From the NCBI GenBank assembly GCA_907163375.1, contig CAJQUW010013672.1, positions 186,001-250,000 on the forward strand: a DNA stretch of 64,000 nt, written 5' to 3'. The DNA comes from Prostheceraeus crozeri. Taxonomy: Eukaryota > Platyhelminthes > Polycladida > Euryleptidae. This document shows, piece after piece, positions 61,404 through 64,000 of this stretch (position 1 is its first letter; every line of letters starts with the position of its first letter). Under the pieces are notes generated by a model. It did not search any database. It was not told the DNA's origin and saw only the letters and a program-made list of their open reading frames with translations. Position numbers and translations under genes: made by a program.

Positions 61404-64000
61404 ATGGTAAGTTGAAAATTTCTTCACTCATCTCCCTCAAACGTGTGGCTAATAGCATCTTCCTCAATTTCAGGCATCAACTTCATCACCAACGCCCTCC
61501 CTTCTCGAGGAAAGTTTAGAGTTGTTGAGTCAAGGTAGGTTGTAACAATACACTGAGACTTGAACAGAGATGATAGAATGATTTCTCTTTCAGGTGATGT
61601 GAGTTCCAGCTCAGGACTCTCGCGACAAGGCAACGAGTGGGAATGTGCCGACTGCGGACATATGTTTACAAGGAAGCACAGTCTCCTTCGACACATCAAA
61701 CAACGTGTGTGTCAACGCAAAGCGGCGTCAATCTCCGGAGGTGAAGTTGATTCTGACGATGACATCTCCTTTCCTTGCGATTTGTGCCCTCTTTCTTTTG
61801 ATAGTCACTTTCAGCGATCTTCGCACAGACTTCAACACACGCATGCAAATGATCACTACACCAACGGTACCTCTACCATCTCCCTCATTAATGTTTCACA
61901 TAATAATTTAGTACGCGACTACTGCATGGAGTCCAATACTCAAATAGTAGATTTTCCTGAGTGGCTCCTTCAAAATTCTAACATTATCGAAGCGCTCTTC
62001 AACAATTTAGACAATTTTAGAATGAAGGCGCTCATCTACCTTAAACTAAAATATATTAAAATAGATTTTCAAACGGGTCAAGTGACGGAGAGAATACAGT
62101 TTCATGTTCCTTCCTCTTCCGCAACCGAAGTTGTAGACTGCGAGTCTTGGCTAAATTTTCACATTCAATGTTTAAAATCAAATGTAGATAAATTCAATCA
62201 ACGCGACAGCGCTCTCATTTTTGATGGTGTGGACTCAGCCATATTCAAAATTTCCCTATTAGAAAGTCATGCAGCTCGAGGCACATTTAAACTACCAAAA
62301 ACGTTGTATAATAAGAAAGCTGTCATCAATGTCGATTGTAAATCACAGTGTTTCAAATATGCAGTCCTATCCATCCTTCACTATAATGATATCAACGCGC
62401 ATCGAGATCGCACCTATAGCTATAGACAGTGGGAGGATGAACTAGACTTTGAAGGTTGTGATAGTAACAACATGAAAATCAAAGATGTAGAAACGTTCGA
62501 AAAACATAATAAGATTAAAATTGTCGTTCACGTGTGGGAGAAGGGGTTGAAGGGTGCCCGCTATAATTCACGTTCAACTTGTTATGAACGTGTAGTCAAC
62601 CTCTTATTAGTAAAACAAGATGATAGCGAGGAATGGCACTACTGTGGTATTCCCAAAATCTCTCGCTTGTACACTCACTTGGGGCACTCTAAAAGAGGTG
62701 AACATTTTGTATGCGACCGCTGCATCCGCTCCTTTTGGAGTAAAGATAAATTTGAAACTCACTATGAATGGTGCAAGCGAGGTAAATTACAAATGGAACG
62801 CATGCCCAAAGATAAAATATTTTCACATAGGGATAATGGTGACGAATTAAGTCCCCTGCGTGTCATTTACGCAGACATAGAATGCTACATTGATGATATC
62901 ATCCACAAGCCAGCAGCCATATCCTGCTATGAAGTATGGCATGACCACTTTAGGAATAGACAAAACAAAATGCATACTTGGCAAGGTGAAGATTGCATTT
63001 CAAAATTTCTAGAATTTCTCGATAAAGCTGCTAAATTTCAACAATCATATGATTCCCAATTGCAGCGTAAGTCACTACATATGTCAGATGAAGACAAACA
63101 AAAATTTGAAAGTTGCACATCCTGTCCTAAATGTCATAAAACGTTTGATGACGATAAAATTAAGAAAGTGCGTGATCATGATCACATCACTGGTAAATTT
63201 AGAAACGCACTCTGCTCCAAATGTAACTTTTCACTTAGGTTGAGACGTCGTGTACTACCCGTCATTTTTCATAACTTTAAGGGCTATGACAGTCATATGC
63301 TCATAAAAGGAGGGTTGAGCCAGATGAAATCGTGGCAGTTTAATGTAATAGCACAAACGAGAGAAAAATTCATGGCAATGACAGCAAAAGTACCAGTAGA
63401 TAAAACTAAAGAAAATAAGACAGTCTTCTTCGAAATAAAATTTTTAGATTCATTTCAATTCATGTCAGCGTCACTAGCTTCTCTCGTTCGTAATCTCAAG
63501 TTTCTTCCCCATAGTCAAACTTTGAAGAAACACTATCCAAACTTAACGGATGAAATAATCACTCGCAAAGGAGTCTTTCCTTATGCGTATTTTAGCTCAA
63601 TGTCTAAACTAAATGAAACAACCCTTCCTTCCATTGACAAATTCCAAAACGATTTGACGGGTGAAGATTGTCCAGTAGAGGACTATGAACATGCTCAAGA
63701 GGCATGGTTAAAATTTGATTGTAAAACGTTTGGCGATTATATGATCGCTTACTTAGAATTAGATGTCATTTTGCTGGCTGATGTCTTTCAGGAATTTCGA
63801 CGAGTGGCATTAGAAGAAGACAAATTAGATCCTGTCCACTTTGTCAGTCTACCAGCCATGTCCTTTAAATCAGCCTTTAAAATGACTGGTGAGACCATTC
63901 ATCTCTTACAAGACCCGGAGATGTATAATATATTTGAGCGCGGAATACGCGGTGGTCTCACATTTGTAAATAAACATCATATAAAATCTGAAACAGTAGG
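61404..64000 (+). CDS. PolB of Polinton C, N-terminal two thirds
   Basis: Start codon at 61404-61406 is directly followed by GTAAG; introns end at CAG before GCATCAACTTC and again before GTGATGTGAG, as in A. The frame then stays open to the window edge through zinc fingers, the N-terminal domain, YADIECYID, DHDHITGKFR, HNFKGYDSHM and YLELDVILLADVF. It is the protein-primed replicative polymerase; the palm motifs lie beyond the window. It looks whole as far as seen. Confidence 0.85.

Larger units (their letters stand above)
60037..64000 (+). mobile_element. Polinton C, left part, continues beyond the window
   Basis: It matches Polinton A from the cassette 3' part (TGGCGAATACTATA) onward through small leftward ORFs and into PolB. 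The visible part looks whole: the PolB frame is open to the window edge. This suggests C is the youngest of the three copies. Its left end begins inside the hairpin cassette rather than at a recognisable terminal repeat. Confidence 0.85.

Overview
The window looks like repeat-rich, non-coding DNA from an animal genome, most likely a marine invertebrate. The evidence is introns with GT-AG borders, AATAAA signals, CCAAT/TATA promoters, a Ty3/Gypsy element and several Polinton-type elements. A deuterostome (the GGCCTA-rich background recalls echinoderms) is only a guess. I recognise no convincing host protein gene. Almost every recognisable gene belongs to a mobile or virus-like element, treated here as fossils.

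Layout. (1) 1-~7.5 kb: a very AT-rich, adintovirus/Polinton-like element. It carries C2HC zinc proteins, a coiled-coil fibre-like protein, small virion-type proteins, a double-jelly-roll capsid protein, a parvovirus-type phospholipase A2 domain in one frame with an integrase, and an adenain-type protease. (2) 7.6-12.7 kb: duplicated short repeats, one unrecognised 182-residue ORF, and a striking tract of about 730 bp of G-rich followed by about 260 bp of T-rich sequence. (3) 12.7-~32.56 kb: Polinton A. Its left flank holds small ORFs with their own TATA boxes and a hairpin-bearing intergenic cassette. Then follow protein-primed DNA polymerase B (+), LPSN/WEVG-type structural proteins (-), two PC4-like proteins and a TATA-binding-protein-like protein (+), and a leftward run of protease, capsid, integrase, Cys-rich peptide, packaging ATPase, a GGFL-type core protein, RING-like proteins, a nuclease-like protein and accessory proteins. 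(4) 32.57-33.52 kb: a dispersed repeat called R1 here, also at 10.3-10.7 and 58.3-59.1 kb. (5) 33.5-~36.9 kb: an incomplete Ty3/Gypsy element. (6) 37-53.1 kb: non-coding DNA with nested inverted-repeat elements: 450-bp inverted arms at 44.8 and 53.1 kb enclose a 6-kb element with terminal inverted repeats, which encloses a hAT-like element with a perfect palindrome. (7) 53.19-55.33 kb: Polinton B, a fragment. (8) 60.04-64.0 kb: Polinton C, running off the window with an open polymerase frame.

How the genes fit together. Polinton A has the family's replication set (PolB, integrase), morphogenesis set (capsid, WEVG proteins, protease, ATPase, core protein) and an apparent transcription set (TBP-like plus two PC4-like proteins) that I do not know from described Polintons. 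The genes at its two ends, reading inward, share a promoter layout (two CCAAT boxes and a TATA box) and a start codon set alone before a 60-70-nt intron. The TBP/PC4 block and this mirrored leader are the most interesting things in the window.
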